Both the position numbers and the translations under genes were made by a program. DNA of 64,000 bases from Molanna angustata. Taxonomy: Eukaryota; Arthropoda; Insecta; Trichoptera; Molannidae. The notes below the pieces were generated by a model. It was not told the DNA's origin and searched no databases. It worked only from the letters and a program-made list of their open reading frames with translations. The stretch covers positions 49,375,473 through 49,439,472 of the forward strand of contig OY754964.1 of assembly GCA_963576475.1 (NCBI GenBank). The letters run 5' to 3'. Positions 44,569-55,083 of the stretch are shown in pieces (positions within the stretch are counted from its first letter, which is position 1; every line of letters starts with the position of its first letter).

Positions 44569-44825
44569 ACTTATTATTATTATTATTATTATTTATTACT
44601 TCTCGGGCAACTAACAGGTACTATGTCAAATATTAATTTAACACGCACCCAATAACAAGTTGCCACATTCTGGAGACTTACGATATTAATCGTCTCACAG
44701 ATCCAGACTGAAAACGCAATTAAAAACTGTGTCTCCACCGGGAATCGAACCCGGGACCTTTAGATCAGCAGTCAACTGATCAAACCAACTAACTAACCCA
44801 ACCAACTGATCCATGAAGGCCGACA
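44569..44825 (-). mobile_element. SINE-A copy with (TTA)n tail
   Basis: (TTA)n at 44569-44598, then CTTCTCGGGCAACTAACAGG, ACACGCACCCAATAACAAG, ATCCAGACTGAAAACGC, CACCGGGAATCGAACCCGGG, ATCAGCAGTCAACTGATC and CCATGAAGGCCGAC. An extra AACTAACTAACC duplication lies in the head. Confidence 0.9.
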
Positions 44826-44956
44826 AACAAACAGTACTTATATCAAACAGTGGGTTTGGAGGACTGAAAAAGAAGGTTGTTCTTCCCCTACCATCACCCT
44901 TTCTGCTTATATGAACTAATACTGCTCCTTGCAAAACTTTTAAAGAACATAAGAAG

Positions 44957-45078
44957 ATCGAATATTTTAAAAGTTGCATAAGACAGGTCGTAAGCTCTGT
45001 AGGTGCTTTGAGTTACTAGTTCTTCTATAATATTCCAACTTCGTCTCTATTGATATGTTGAAAATTTGTCAAAAAAAC
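44957..45078 (-). mobile_element. Family B fragment with internal deletion
   Basis: TIR ATCGAATATTTTAAAAGTTG CATA joined directly to GACAGGTCGTAAGCTCTGTA and TCTCTATTGATATGTTG. Confidence 0.65.
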
Positions 45079-45160
45079 ATTAGAGTCCGAAGAACTCTTA
45101 GACCTTTCAGTCTGCAATTAAATTGCCATCGAGTGTATGAGGAAACAGATGGCTTACCGT

Positions 45161-45480
45161 TCACTGAAATCGAAAAAAGTGTGAACTGTATTTTTGACAC
45201 AAAGTCTTGAAATCCCTGAAGTTGCTCTTTGTGGCTACAAGGTTCGCATGTCCAATGAGTTCAAATAAATTCCCTCGGACATCGTCGTAGAGTTCTCGTC
45301 GTAAATTTGACACGGAGAATTTAGTACACTCCCATAGGATATGTTCACAAGTCTGTTCAGGGTTGTCACGATGCAGACCTGAGGACGAATCGGATAAGTG
45401 AAAACGAAAAAGTTAACTTTGAAACTGCCGAGTCCAGTAAGGAATTGCGTGGTTCAATAATCGGAAACGATCCACGAAGA
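45161..45480 (-). pseudogene. R1/Jockey-group LINE, C-terminal RNase H-proximal / zinc-knuckle region
   Basis: Reading from 45480: QFLTGLGSFKVNFF (pattern LTGHGxFxxYLxRF) and, in a second frame, FRFHLSDSSSGLHRDNPEQT followed by CEHILWECTKFSVSNLRREL, GNLFELIGHANLV and KYSSHFFRFQ before the stop at 45161-45163. The C-terminal CxxCG...EHxLxxCP motif of R1/Jockey-type elements is recognisable, with the first cysteines lost. One frameshift. Host-encoded RNase H is unlikely. Confidence 0.7.
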
Positions 45481-45884
45481 AGAAATTCAAGTTTTCGCAT
45501 CAGGAAGAAATAAAAACGTCAGTCTTCCCACGGAAGAAGTAGGAAATCAAATTATCTAGTTATAACATAAGATGTTATTCCCATTCTCCCACTTCACCCC
45601 ATTTGGTTCTGTTATATGACATGTTTTGGTCCTGTTCATCCTCGAGATGGCTTCTCTTTGGGCAACACAAGAGCTATTACAGTTAACGAAAAATAACTTG
45701 AGTACGTCACATGGGGTGCACAGCGCGGAAATTTGTTTTTCGCTGCTTGGTTGGTATATGTGCATACCGCCCTCCTTCAAGAATATAATTTTCAAGTTAT
45801 TTGTCGGAAACTATACCCAGAATAATTCATACTATTGCCAGCAAGACTCCCAACGCCTATCTATGTAGTTACAGCAGCAAAAAG
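45481..45884. other. Unassigned interval
   Basis: Overlapping 80-codon frames on both strands show no known pattern; no repeat match inside the window. Confidence 0.3.
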
Positions 45885-45986
45885 ATGAACCAATGCAGGT
45901 GAAGTGTAGGTATATGGGATTTTTTTGTCATGTAACAATACGACAAAAAAATCCCATATACCTACACTTCACCTGCATTGGTTCAT
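45885..45986. repeat. Perfect 45-bp inverted repeat with a 12-base loop
   Basis: Arm 45885-45929 and arm 45942-45986 are exact reverse complements; loop ATGTAACAATAC. The transcript would be a 102-nt perfect hairpin. Confidence 0.95.
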
Positions 45987-46070
45987 GGTACAAGATACTT
46001 GGAATAATATTTTAATACCCAAACTGAATGCAGTGAAGATACCTATTTACTGTTTCAAAATAACCGAAAC

Positions 46071-46302
46071 TTCGAATATTTTTTCAGTGGCATATACGCA
46101 AACATTGGATTATTTTTTTAACATCTCAATTGAGACGAAGTTGGGATATTATAGAAGAACTAGGAACTCAAGCCTCCTAAAGGGCTAACGACCTGTCATC
46201 GGCAAATTTACGTGATCACTTTATGCGCTTGCGCAACGTTCAGCAATTATGTCTCCTTATTGAGTTCCCTTATCAATGTAATTTTTGAAAGTTCTATATA
46301 TA
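46071..46302 (+). mobile_element. Family B element, cut by SINE-C
   Basis: TIR TTCGAATATTTTTTCAGTGG CATATACGCAAACATTGGA, AACATCTCAATTGAGACGAA, CGACCTGTCATCGG, GCGCTTGCGCAACGTTCAGC, up to GAAAGTTCTATATATA where SINE-C begins. Confidence 0.75.
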
Positions 46303-46487
46303 TTTTTTTTTTTTATAAAAATGAATATGTCCTTGTTAAACAAGTACATATACATCTTCCTACGTTCCCTAAAATAAGCAAATAAATGCTTGTGCTATAG
46401 GTGAACGAAATCGGTCGAGGCAGGATTCGAACTCGCGACCACTGGATTACTAACCCAGCGCACTAGCCGCTCTGCCATCGACCCATC
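46303..46487 (-). mobile_element. SINE-C nested in family B
   Basis: Poly(T), GTCCTTGTTAAACAAGTACA, ACGTTCCCTAAAATAAGC, AGGATTCGAACTCGCGACC (B box), TAACCCAGCGCACTAGCCGC, CCATCGACCCATC. A second B fragment (AACATCTCAATAGAGACGAA to GATGCACCTACTAGGC) lies at 46708-46786. Confidence 0.9.
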
Positions 46488-46707
46488 TTTTTCCTTTTAT
46501 TTTCTTTTTACCAATTATTTTTTCTCCCTCCAACATTTGCTTAGTATTCTACCAATCAAATTGTAATTACTAAAATGAGCCTTAAAATGGTTTAATACAT
46601 AATTTGGTATTTAATATATCTTTAATATTTATGAACTGTTGGTTCCATGTATAATAAAATAAAAATAGCCAAAAAACAACAAATTTGTGTTTTAACTGAC
46701 AAACTTT

Positions 46708-46786
46708 TATAACATCTCAATAGAGACGAAGTTGGGATATTATAGAAGAACCAAGAACTCGATGCACCTACTAGGCTTAGAAATAC
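46708..46786 (+). mobile_element. Family B fragment
   Basis: AACATCTCAATAGAGACGAA, GTTGGGATATTATAGAAGAA and CACCTACTAGGCTTA only. Confidence 0.6.
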
Positions 46787-47194
46787 ATTATATTCAACAA
46801 ATTTGTGTTTATAGGAGATTTGAAATTGGTTGTTATTTATCAAATCAATTATTATGATCCTTTCGGAATGTATTGGTAATTTGGCTCTAGACAAGAGAAA
46901 TTTTCGCTAGAAACTAAGATCGACTTACTCGGGTTGCTGAATGTTGTCGTCTGTCTTCCCTGGCCTGAGCACTGTACAGTTCTGTAGATATAGCACAACT
47001 GAGTACACGTATTGTTATTGAAATATGATCCGTAGCCCTTACAACTTTGCGAGATGCTACGGATCGAAAAATATGAATATTTCGAATGAATACTTGAATG
47101 AGATCTATGCCAAGCGATGCATCGGATAATCCAAAGACGGAATGTGGATAGGTTGGTATCTTAAACGTCTGAACATCACTATTAATTTATTACC
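46787..47194. other. Unassigned interval
   Basis: Contains GCCCTTACAACTTTGCGAGA TGCTACGGATC with a CGTAGCC...GCTACG inverted pair near 47030-47065; no gene. Confidence 0.3.
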
Positions 47195-47395
47195 GCCGTT
47201 GTATAGTGACTTGTCGTTTGACATCTGGGCTGTCGTCCCAGCCTCGATTCCCAGCATGGGAGAAATCCATTTAAAATTATTTCCCACGCAATTCTTGCTT
47301 CTCTCGAAGATGAAAACAGTAGTTGAATCAAATAACCGTTTAGCAATATACTCGCCACTTGCATAGGGAGCAAGATAGTGTTCATAAAATAAATA
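47195..47395 (+). mobile_element. SINE-D copy 3, decayed head
   Basis: CTCGATTCCCAGCATGGGAG (B box), TTATTTCCCACGCAATTCTT, AATAACCGTTTAGCAATATA CTCGCCACTTGC, AGATAGTGTTCATAAAATAA ATAATA. Confidence 0.75.
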
Positions 47396-47759
47396 ATACA
47401 TCTCATATGTACATGATTCTTCAGTTTTACATTTGTTTATCATGTCCATAAGCAATGACCATTTTTAAAAACAGTGACTTTTTTAATAGTATGTACCTTT
47501 AAATATTTATAATGCCTCACAATAAGGTATTTAAGGTTCAAAGCACTTTAAGTTTTCTGTCAGGAGCACGGTGGGGGACTGTTTTTTATCAATTTACAAT
47601 CGGCGTTTAAGCGAATTAACCCGACGACTTATCTATTTAGACCGCAATATTAAAACGACGTTCGACATGCACTCACCCCCTTTCACCGTACGTCTACACC
47701 ACTGAATTATTTAAAGCGTGTAAAATGAAGAGTGTGTTTGAATATTCAAATGAAGAAGT
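47396..47759. other. Unassigned interval upstream of an open frame
   Basis: Moderately GC-rich from 47560; no splice or promoter signal that I would defend. Confidence 0.3.
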
Positions 47760-48065
47760 ATGACAGTGGAGTTGAACACCAGTGGCGTTCCCGCCTTGTC
47801 CCAAAGGGCCCCCATGCTAATGGCGGACGGAGAAAATATTAATTATCAAAGTTTTCAACGCATGTTTGTCGGTCATATTTATGTGAGAAGTTTGTTCCGC
47901 CATCTGCACAAATGGGGCTTCTCGTGTCAACGTTGTGAGAGAGAAAGGAAGTCCAGACATCATCCAGCCGGGATGCTGGGATACCGGGAATACAAGCTTT
48001 TATGGGACAAACGAACGCATAATAATAATGATAACATGTCCACGTACTTTTCTAAGGACAGCTGA
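47760..48065 (+). CDS. Open frame of unknown function, 101 codons (weak candidate)
   Basis: From the ATG at 47760 to TGA at 48063 this is the longest frame not explained by a repeat family in the window. Its composition is more gene-like than its surroundings: less AT-rich, with a basic CQRCERERKSRHHPAG segment, and CQRC as the only Cys pair. I do not recognise any domain, signal peptide or membrane segment. It could be an exon, a decayed transposon frame or chance. No neighbouring exon is evident, and the sequence after it (48066-48380) is AT-rich and empty. Confidence 0.25.
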   Translation: MTVELNTSGVPALSQRAPMLMADGENINYQSFQRMFVGHIYVRSLFRHLHKWGFSCQRCERERKSRHHPAGMLGYREYKLLWDKRTHNNNDNMSTYFSKDS

Positions 48066-48380
48066 GATGTAAAAGTTTCACACAAACTTTCGTTAATGTA
48101 GGTAGTACCAACCATTTCTTTACACAAAAATAATCAACGAGGTGCTGCTATTTAATACAACATACTCGCTTCAAGATGCTGACTAAGGTATTTCAACAAA
48201 TATTCAAGTAAAATATTACAAATTTTACCACGTTTAACACCATTTATTCATAATATATGTACATGGTAGGGAGCAATATTCCCTTCCTCATGAAGATTAG
48301 TATTTAGTCTTTACATACCTGCTTATTTCTCAATTTCTCTTGAGGATATACGAGTGTATACATATTATACCTATATAGGT

Positions 48381-48567
48381 ACACACATACCATCACGCCA
48401 TGTCCATTACGAGGTAAGCAGAGAGAACCGAGCCCCATATTTCTCTATTTTTGCACACATTCCTGGCTTCCTTTACATCGATACATCGTCTCATACAAAG
48501 CTCCTTGTGTTTCCTTCTTTCAAAATATCATTCACATGGTCATGCCATCCCTTCCTGAGGACCCCTG
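48381..48567 (-). pseudogene. Type H LINE 3' end fragment
   Basis: ATACCATCACGCCATGTCCA, GCAGAGAGAACCGAG, TCGATACATCGTCTCATAC, AATATCATTCACATGGTCAT GCCATCCC: antisense of ...WHDHVNDI...RRCxDV...SVLxA and the family terminus. No intact frame. Confidence 0.75.
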
Positions 48568-48986
48568 CTCCATATAAAACAGTTGTAAGACCTGCAATGT
48601 TGTACGGCTTAAGCAACAGTTGCATACAACTGAAATGAAATGAAGGCAGGTGGTGTAACACGGAAAGGCAGAATTCGTAATGAGTATATCAGAGGGTTAT
48701 TCAAAGTGACACCGATAACTGAAACTGAAAGAAAGCAGGATGAGATGGTATGGTCACGTAAAGTGCAGAGATGAAAATTATTCAGTAAAGAAGGCGTTCA
48801 ACATCCCAGCTAGACCTAGGGGTAGAGACAGACCCACAGCAGCATGGTGGTCCAGTTTGAGAAGGAGCTGACGACTCAGAGTGTTCCCGTTGTGACAACC
48901 CAGGACAGAAGATCCTGGCACATACGTACGAGGAGGCCCGACCCTGGATAAACCGGGATAGAGGGGTAAGAAAATGAAGAAGACTT
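48568..48986 (+). pseudogene. RTE-like LINE (type J), C-terminal region
   Basis: PYKTVVRPAMLYGLSNSCIQ starts the post-catalytic domain; further on, with frame changes, RMRWYGHV, NIPARPRGRDRPTAAWW and VTTQDRRSWHIRTRRPDPG, then a stop. The ending TRRPDPG* is typical of this LINE subgroup. Joined head-on to the minus-strand type H fragment at 48567. Confidence 0.75.
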
Positions 48987-49275
48987 TCTGAAAATAATTA
49001 ACTTCAACATTTACAATACTTTTAATGAAAATATAAAATGTATGGATAAACGATATTTATCCAGAAAGGCCATACATAATTTAATACATGAACAACAGAG
49101 AAAATATTTTAATTCATTCTTCCCTTGACCATATTCGCATGTGCATGCGTACATGTGGACATGTGTATGTATGTATCCATGGCTGCGTGTGTGTATGTAC
49201 CTTCATGTAAATAAGTAATATGTGTCACTGGTGGGTGTGTCATTGGTCTATGATATATTGTGTCATTTTTCTATA
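48987..49275. other. AT-rich spacer with TGTGTATGTATG-rich stretch
   Basis: 49135-49205 is rich in ATGTGTATGTATG words; otherwise nothing. Confidence 0.35.
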
Positions 49276-49641
49276 ATGGCCCTGAGTCAAATTGAAAACG
49301 CTGTTCGTTATCGCCAAGCGCTATTTTTTAATGCCCCCAAGTCAAATTGAAAACGCTGTTCGTTTTCGCCAAGCGCTAATTTTTTTTGTATGGGATTTGA
49401 CGTTTGTTGTTTGTTATTGTAGAAAAAATTTCTACAACAAACGTCAAATCCCATACAAAAAAAATTAGCGCTTGGCGAAATCGAACAGCGTTTTCAATTT
49501 GACTTGGGGGCATGGTATGTGATTTGACGTTTGTTGTAGAAATTTTTTCTACAATAACAAACAACAAACGTCAAATCCCATACAAAAAAAAAATAGCGCT
49601 TGGCGATAACGAACAGCGTTTTCAATTTGACTTGGGGGCAT
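49276..49641. mobile_element. Nested foldback element (four alternating inverted units)
   Basis: The module ATGCCCCCAAGTCAAATTGA-AAACGCTGTTCG-CGCCAAGCGCTA-TTTTTTTGTATGGGATTTGA-CGTTTGTTGT occurs plus (49276-49328, short), plus (49331-49421), minus (49428-49513), partial plus (49514-49545) and minus (49552-49641). Centres are GTAGAAAAAATTTCTAC and GTAGAAATTTTTTCTAC. TA lies at both outer edges. Non-coding. Confidence 0.85.
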
Positions 49642-49789
49642 AGTTGTATTCTATGTTTTATTTTCTTGTCAAACTATATTTTAAATACTCTGATTTTACA
49701 TGTTATTTTTATGGAAGTGAATTATTATTTTTTTTTTCATATTATTATTATTTTTTTTATTGTTGATCATGTGGTTGATGTTTATGGTG

Positions 49790-49870
49790 GTATTGTTTTG
49801 ATGTGTGCGTATGTATGTGCATATGTGTATGTGTATAAATGCATATGTGCATGTATATATGTATATAATT
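49790..49870. repeat. GTATGT/GCATAT-rich low-complexity tract
   Basis: Imperfect ATGTGCGTATGTATGTGCAT series; short frames through it are artefacts. Confidence 0.7.
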
Positions 49871-50065
49871 GTATTTTCTGAATAGCCTCACCTTATGACA
49901 GGCGTAGCCGTTTAGGTGAGGTTATGATGAATAAAAAAGAGAGGAGGAAGTTACTATGTATTATGTTTTGTTGACTTTTTAGTTTTTATTCTATTTTTTT
50001 GTACTTGCACTGTCACTGTTTAAATAAATAAATAAATAAATGAATAATTAAATAAATAAATAAAC
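49871..50065 (+). mobile_element. LINE 3' UTR with stem-loop and (AAAT)n tail
   Basis: CCTCACCT (49886-49893) / AGGTGAGG (49914-49921) stem, then about 100 bp of T-rich UTR and an AAATAAATAAATG tail. Same layout as 1325-1361, 15007-15043 and 52051-52090. Confidence 0.6.
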
Positions 50066-51077
50066 ATACCAAATCAATAGTGATGTTTTAATAAGTTACC
50101 ATTAATTGATTATATCCTGTTGTAAATGTAAACAAGCAAATGTAAGTGGATCAGTGGTAAAATTGTATTTTGAGAATGATTTTATTATGAAACTGTACGT
50201 TGAGGTGTGAGAGATTATATAAGAATTTTATCTAAAAGTCAATATGGAAAAATATTGGGTGGATTCTTTTAATTTTCTTTTGTATATAACAAAGTAAATT
50301 TTACTTGTTTTATTGATAAAAAGGTTACGTATTTTTATCAACGAAATATTCCTTTGTAATACAATATTTACAGCACACTCTATTACTCAATTTATAAAAT
50401 ATTGTAGATGCTAGAATAATATATTAGCACATTATTACCCTCTTAAAATAATGGTAAAATGGATGATGAGATTCTTTGCTTAAACATTACCAATACCTCG
50501 TAAAAGCTTTTGGGAAATTTCAACAGATGGCAAATAATTACTATTTGAAAAAGGTTTCGTTTTGTATTACACCCCATACAATCAGTCGTATTTGGGATGG
50601 AGTGGTTTAAAAAAATTAAAGCTTCTCATACACGTTTACCCGAATTTTTTTTTCTAAATTGTATTGGTCTTTATAAAATTTAAAACGTATATCGTTTTTA
50701 TCACTCCAGTCCACTTTTCATGGCATTTGTCATCGTCATTTATTCTTTCTGTGTGTTACTTATTTATATATGTACCTACCTTATTATTTATATATGTACC
50801 TAAATATTTATATATGTACCTAATTATGTATTTCCGTCAAACTCAAAATGTTATTAAACACATATTTGTCTGAAAGACACTAGCATCCCTATGTCAGAAA
50901 TTTACATTTGATGTTTTTTTCATATTTATATGCAGTTTTCCTTGAGTATTTATTAAAAATATCTTAAATTAAAATTAAAAATATCACTATCACGATAAAA
51001 TAAAAAGTTGCACTGAATAATTTATGTGATATATTTTTTCGAAGTAATTTTTAGAAAATCGAAACACGGCATGTTTT
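50066..51077. other. AT-rich interval with a short tandem repeat
   Basis: 50757-50823 holds three units of TATTTATATATGTACCTA (period about 23-25). Otherwise nothing. Confidence 0.4.
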
Positions 51078-51330
51078 CACTCTCCACTACTATAGAATAG
51101 TGGAGAGTCATGATTTGAATGAATTTCTCAATGGGTATCATGTACAGAGTGCATACTTTGAGTTTCGTTTTGAAGTTTTTGTGTGTATGCCGTAATCCGT
51201 ATGTCGTACCTACACAAATATGAAAATTTATGTCCTCTATACAGGCCAATCTAACAGGTCGATAAACTTCATATTAATACCATATGCGTGAAGTACAATA
51301 TCTTAGGGCCAATTAGTTTTCCATAGATAA
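51078..51330 (-). mobile_element. Family M repeat, copy 3, with terminal hairpin
   Basis: ACTCTCCACTA / TAGTGGAGAGT hairpin at 51080-51108, then GGGTATCATGTACAGAGTGC, TTGAGTTTCGTTTTGAAG, TATGCCGTAATCCGTATG, AACTTCATATTAATACC and AGTTTTCCATAG: reverse of 28520-28795. 51600-51640 (GTGGAGAGTTTGGTGTTGGC CACAACCCACTC) looks like the far end. Confidence 0.6.
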
Positions 51331-52039
51331 CTCTGTGATTTCATCTAATAAAACTTTAAAAATGCTCTCACGGTCTGGAATATCGAGATTTTGTTAGAAT
51401 TTTTAATACAACTGAAACACACTCTTCAAAAGTGCATTCAGAGATTGTTAACATTTAAAAATAAAATAATTGAAAATTGAATATCACGAGTTTTTGAGTG
51501 CATAGTGTATCATTAAAACTTTTGTCCTCAGTGAAACTAATATTTATTAAGGAAACTCATAGAAATGTACAGCATAAAAATGCATTTAGTGATTGTTAAA
51601 TGTAGTGGAGAGTTTGGTGTTGGCCACAACCCACTCTTTTTTAAATAGCATAATATGTAACACTTCCTGAAAATATGTTTTTCCAACTAGATATTATGAT
51701 ACTAAATTTGTAAACTCACACTAATATATTCAAAAAACATCTGAGGTATATATACATACATATATATGACTTTACATGATTCCTATTTCTTATACATTTC
51801 CCTCTTTTCTATCGATATAACGCAAAGGAAAGGATAGTGTAGGCAAAGGAAACCGTACGTCAGTCATTCATATATACGGAAATAACTTCTGTATATCAAT
51901 CTTTTTTTAGGAATTGGTTTCAGATATTATAAAAATGTTATGCAGTCTCAATTTTAACTTCTGAAAATTTTTACTCAATAATAATTTAATGTATAATTTA
52001 ATTCAAGAACTATATACATAATGTACCATCAAAGTCACA
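51331..52039. other. AT-rich interval, probably M-related in part
   Basis: 51515-51640 has M-type words (TTTTGTCCTCAGTGAAACT, GTGGAGAGT). Nothing coding. Confidence 0.35.
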
Positions 52040-52258
52040 CAACTTTTCAAATGAACACCTCGGCACAGGACTTCCTAGTGAGGTGTTCATCGTATTCTAT
52101 CAATTACAATACTTAGGTACCATTAAATAATACACAGACACAAACACACACACATACACAAACATATGTACACACGCCCTTAACTTCTAACTCTAGTATG
52201 TAATTGTTTTTGTAACTTCAACATTGTATTGTTTATAATAAATAAATAAATTGAATAA
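52040..52258 (+). mobile_element. LINE 3' UTR with stem-loop and A-rich tail
   Basis: Stem ATGAACACCTC / GTGAGGTGTTCAT (52051-52061 with 52080-52090), a CA-rich stretch (52135-52170), and AATAAATAAATAAATTGAAT tail. Confidence 0.5.
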
Positions 52259-52294
52259 AAACTGCGTTTCCTTATAAATATGACCTAACATCAA

Positions 52295-52475
52295 ATCTGT
52301 CAACCGCCATTGTCTTCTGTGCGGGCATTGTGTGTTCGATCCCCAGCAGAGGAATAATTTCTTCAAATTTATTTCTCACGCAAATATTGATTACCTGGAC
52401 TGTAAACTCTTGTATGTTGAAAGAAATTTCCATAGGGCAATAAACTCGTTACTTGCACAGGGCGCAAAGAAGAAT
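52295..52475 (+). mobile_element. SINE-D copy 4
   Basis: TCTTCTGTGCGGGCATTGTG TGTTCGATCCCCAGCAGAGG, ATTTATTTCTCACGCAAATA, AGAAATTTCCATAGGGCAAT AAACTCGTTACTTGC, ACAGGGCGCAAAGAAG. Confidence 0.8.
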
Positions 52476-52892
52476 TTATTTAACATTTCACAACTTCATA
52501 AACATAGAAAACGTATCATTATTAACTGTTAGTAACGAGGCATCTATTGGCACTTGTATTCAATTATCCAACTGTCGATTTGTTCAAGAGAATTTTACTC
52601 TCTTAACATATCGACAAAGTATCAAGAAAAGATAGAGCGAGATTTGTATGTAGGGTCTATATTTCACGGTTTGAACTTTGAAGTATAAACACTTAGAGGC
52701 TACTCAGTATATAATATGTTCTATAAATATATGGATTTAGTCTGAATTCAGAGTAGAACATTTAGTGTGTCTGTGTCCCTCCCCCCCCCTTATAACATTT
52801 GATCCGTTCAATTCACGATGTCCAAAATTTCAAATTAAATAGAAAGTTATAGGCCTACAAAACTTTTATACTCAGAATTATAAATTATTAGT
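52476..52892. other. Unassigned interval
   Basis: A C10-like run at 52782-52791 and AT-rich DNA; no gene. Confidence 0.3.
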
Positions 52893-53096
52893 CAGAATGT
52901 TATTGGGTGCGTGTGAATATTAATTTCACACGCATCCAATAACAAGTTGCCATATTCTGGAGACTAACGATATTTATCGTCTCACAGTGCCAAGACTAAA
53001 AATACAATTAAAAACTGTGTCTCCATCGGGAATCGAAGCCGGAACCTTTGGATCAGCAGGCAGAGACCAAACTAACTGAGCCACGAAGGCCGACAA
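52893..53096 (-). mobile_element. SINE-A with inverted tail segment
   Basis: Full head at the right (GATCAGCAGGCAGAGACC, AACTGAGCCACGAAGGCCGA C). At the tail end the segment GTTATTGGGTGCGTGTGAA (52899-52917) is the inverse of TTCACACGCATCCAATAAC (52925-52943), giving a 19-bp hairpin. Confidence 0.85.
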
Positions 53097-53579
53097 TATA
53101 TGCTGATAAAGTAAAGATTAAAAAGAGGATAATAAAAGAACAACAATATTCCGATAGTTCACACGTGTATGTAGGTACGTAGATGAAGTGTCAAATAGGA
53201 TAGGTAGATAATAATGTAGGTAATTCCATCCAACAGCTGATTTGATGTACCTAATATTGCGTGGTATCCCTGACCTTGCCCACTACACAGCTGATAACAT
53301 CATCCACCTTATTATTCAATCTAGTTATCTGATGATGGATGGACCATAACTACGTATATATGCGCCCACATATTACTTACATATGTACATCTTCAACTGT
53401 ATTTGCCTAGTAGATTTTAGGATTTATTTGGACTCAACGTCCGTACAGATTCATACATGATATTTTAATAGAAGATCATTACAAACAATACATGAATATG
53501 TAGCTTTTTTAAGATGTTCAAACGTGATAGAATATGAGAAAATAATAACGAATAGTGGCGTAGATTTTAAAAGTAGCGT
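53097..53579. other. AT-rich interval without recognised gene
   Basis: Nothing recognised. Confidence 0.3.
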
Positions 53580-53790
53580 ATTAAAAAGTAAATAAAAAAT
53601 AAATGAATAAATAGGTAAATAAATAAATAATTAAATAAATAAATAAACCAATAAATAAATAAATAAATAAATGAATAAATAAATAAATAAATAAATAAAT
53701 ATAAAAAAAAATAAATAAATAAATAAAAAAAAAATAAATAAATAAATACATAAACAAATAAATATAACATAAATAAATAAAATAATTAAT
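53580..53790. repeat. Imperfect (AAAT)n array
   Basis: AAATAAATAAATGAATAAAT-type units with several A-run interruptions. The minus-strand frame of Phe/Ile/Tyr/Leu is an artefact. Confidence 0.9.
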
Positions 53791-55083
53791 AAATTTATTT
53801 TAACTGACTCTTACTTAACTGACAAATTAAGAGAAGGAAATGTCATCACAAGATTAAGAATATGTTAAGAACGTATCGTTAAAACAAGTGTCAAACATAT
53901 TACAACATAATCAACAAGTGAAAAAGACAAAAATGTCAACCTAATAAGGAAAAAAGGATAAGAATAACTGACAAAACCGTATCTTGAGAACAAAGAAATG
54001 ACTATGAAATAGAAAATTGTTACAAAAACATGTTGTAAGAACAAAAAATTGGCAAAAATGACAACTTGATTAATTAAAATCTTAAAATTGTCGATACAAG
54101 AAACAAGGAAAGTGACTATACAATATAACAAAATGTGACTGAAATCTATTTAAGGAAAGATTTACTAATACCTCGTTGTACGTAATTAGTTGCGGTGTTG
54201 GTTTCTCTCTTTACTGAATCTTTGATTCAAACTATGAAACTACAAAATATGAAACGTTTTAAAGACACAGTCGCAATTGATCAGTGCTGACTTTTACCAG
54301 TTGGTTGATCTGGTGTCGCTATACATGTCATGTCTTTGCCAAATCAACCATCTACTGACCCAAATTCACCACAATCATTGACGAACGATAGAGTCTCATT
54401 ACTATATTACACCAACACCACATTGGGTATAAAATATAGGTACTATATGGATGTTGAATAATACAAGCACAATTTCTTTATTCAATCCTGATGTAAGGAG
54501 TATCAAATACTTAAGTGCAGATCCATTTTTCGAAATTCTAACTTCTGGATTGAACGAGTTACATATTATTATATACCTATTATCTCGTTGACTCACTATT
54601 TGTTACAGGCTTGACTCTTGACTGTAGGGACAGTTTTTTTCGATTAAGACAATTATCTCTGCCAAGGGTGCTTTATGACGGTTTATTCTTATTAGACGTT
54701 TAATTCGCTTCATACAAAACACAATGCCGAATTGATTAAAATAAAAGTGAATTTATTTTTATATCTATAGATTTATAGGAAAGGAGTTTAAGAGTTTGCG
54801 TCCACGTAAGCGCAAACAAACATTTCAATCATATCATATATTACAGTTAATATGAAAAAAGTCAGTTAAAATGAATAGAAAGCTATTCCGACAAAAGCAC
54901 TGCTCAGTGAAATAGTTCTTATCGACTGGATGTTGGTACTGATAGATTGTATTCTTTTTGTCAGTGCCAACATATAGGTACGAAATTGTCAATTTTTCAT
55001 ATTTTTTGTTATACTATGTTTCACTATTGAATTGTTGTAATTTTTTTTGTATGGTTATTGTGGATTTTGAATGAATAAAAAAC
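53791..55083. other. AT-rich interval without recognised gene
   Basis: 53820-54130 is strongly purine-rich on the plus strand (AAGAGAAGG, AAAAGACAAAAATG). No domain or repeat head recognised. Confidence 0.3.

Noticed and set aside
45626..45868. 80-codon frame and its antisense 79-codon frame
   Set aside because: Overlapping frames on both strands without domain pattern; chance in this composition.
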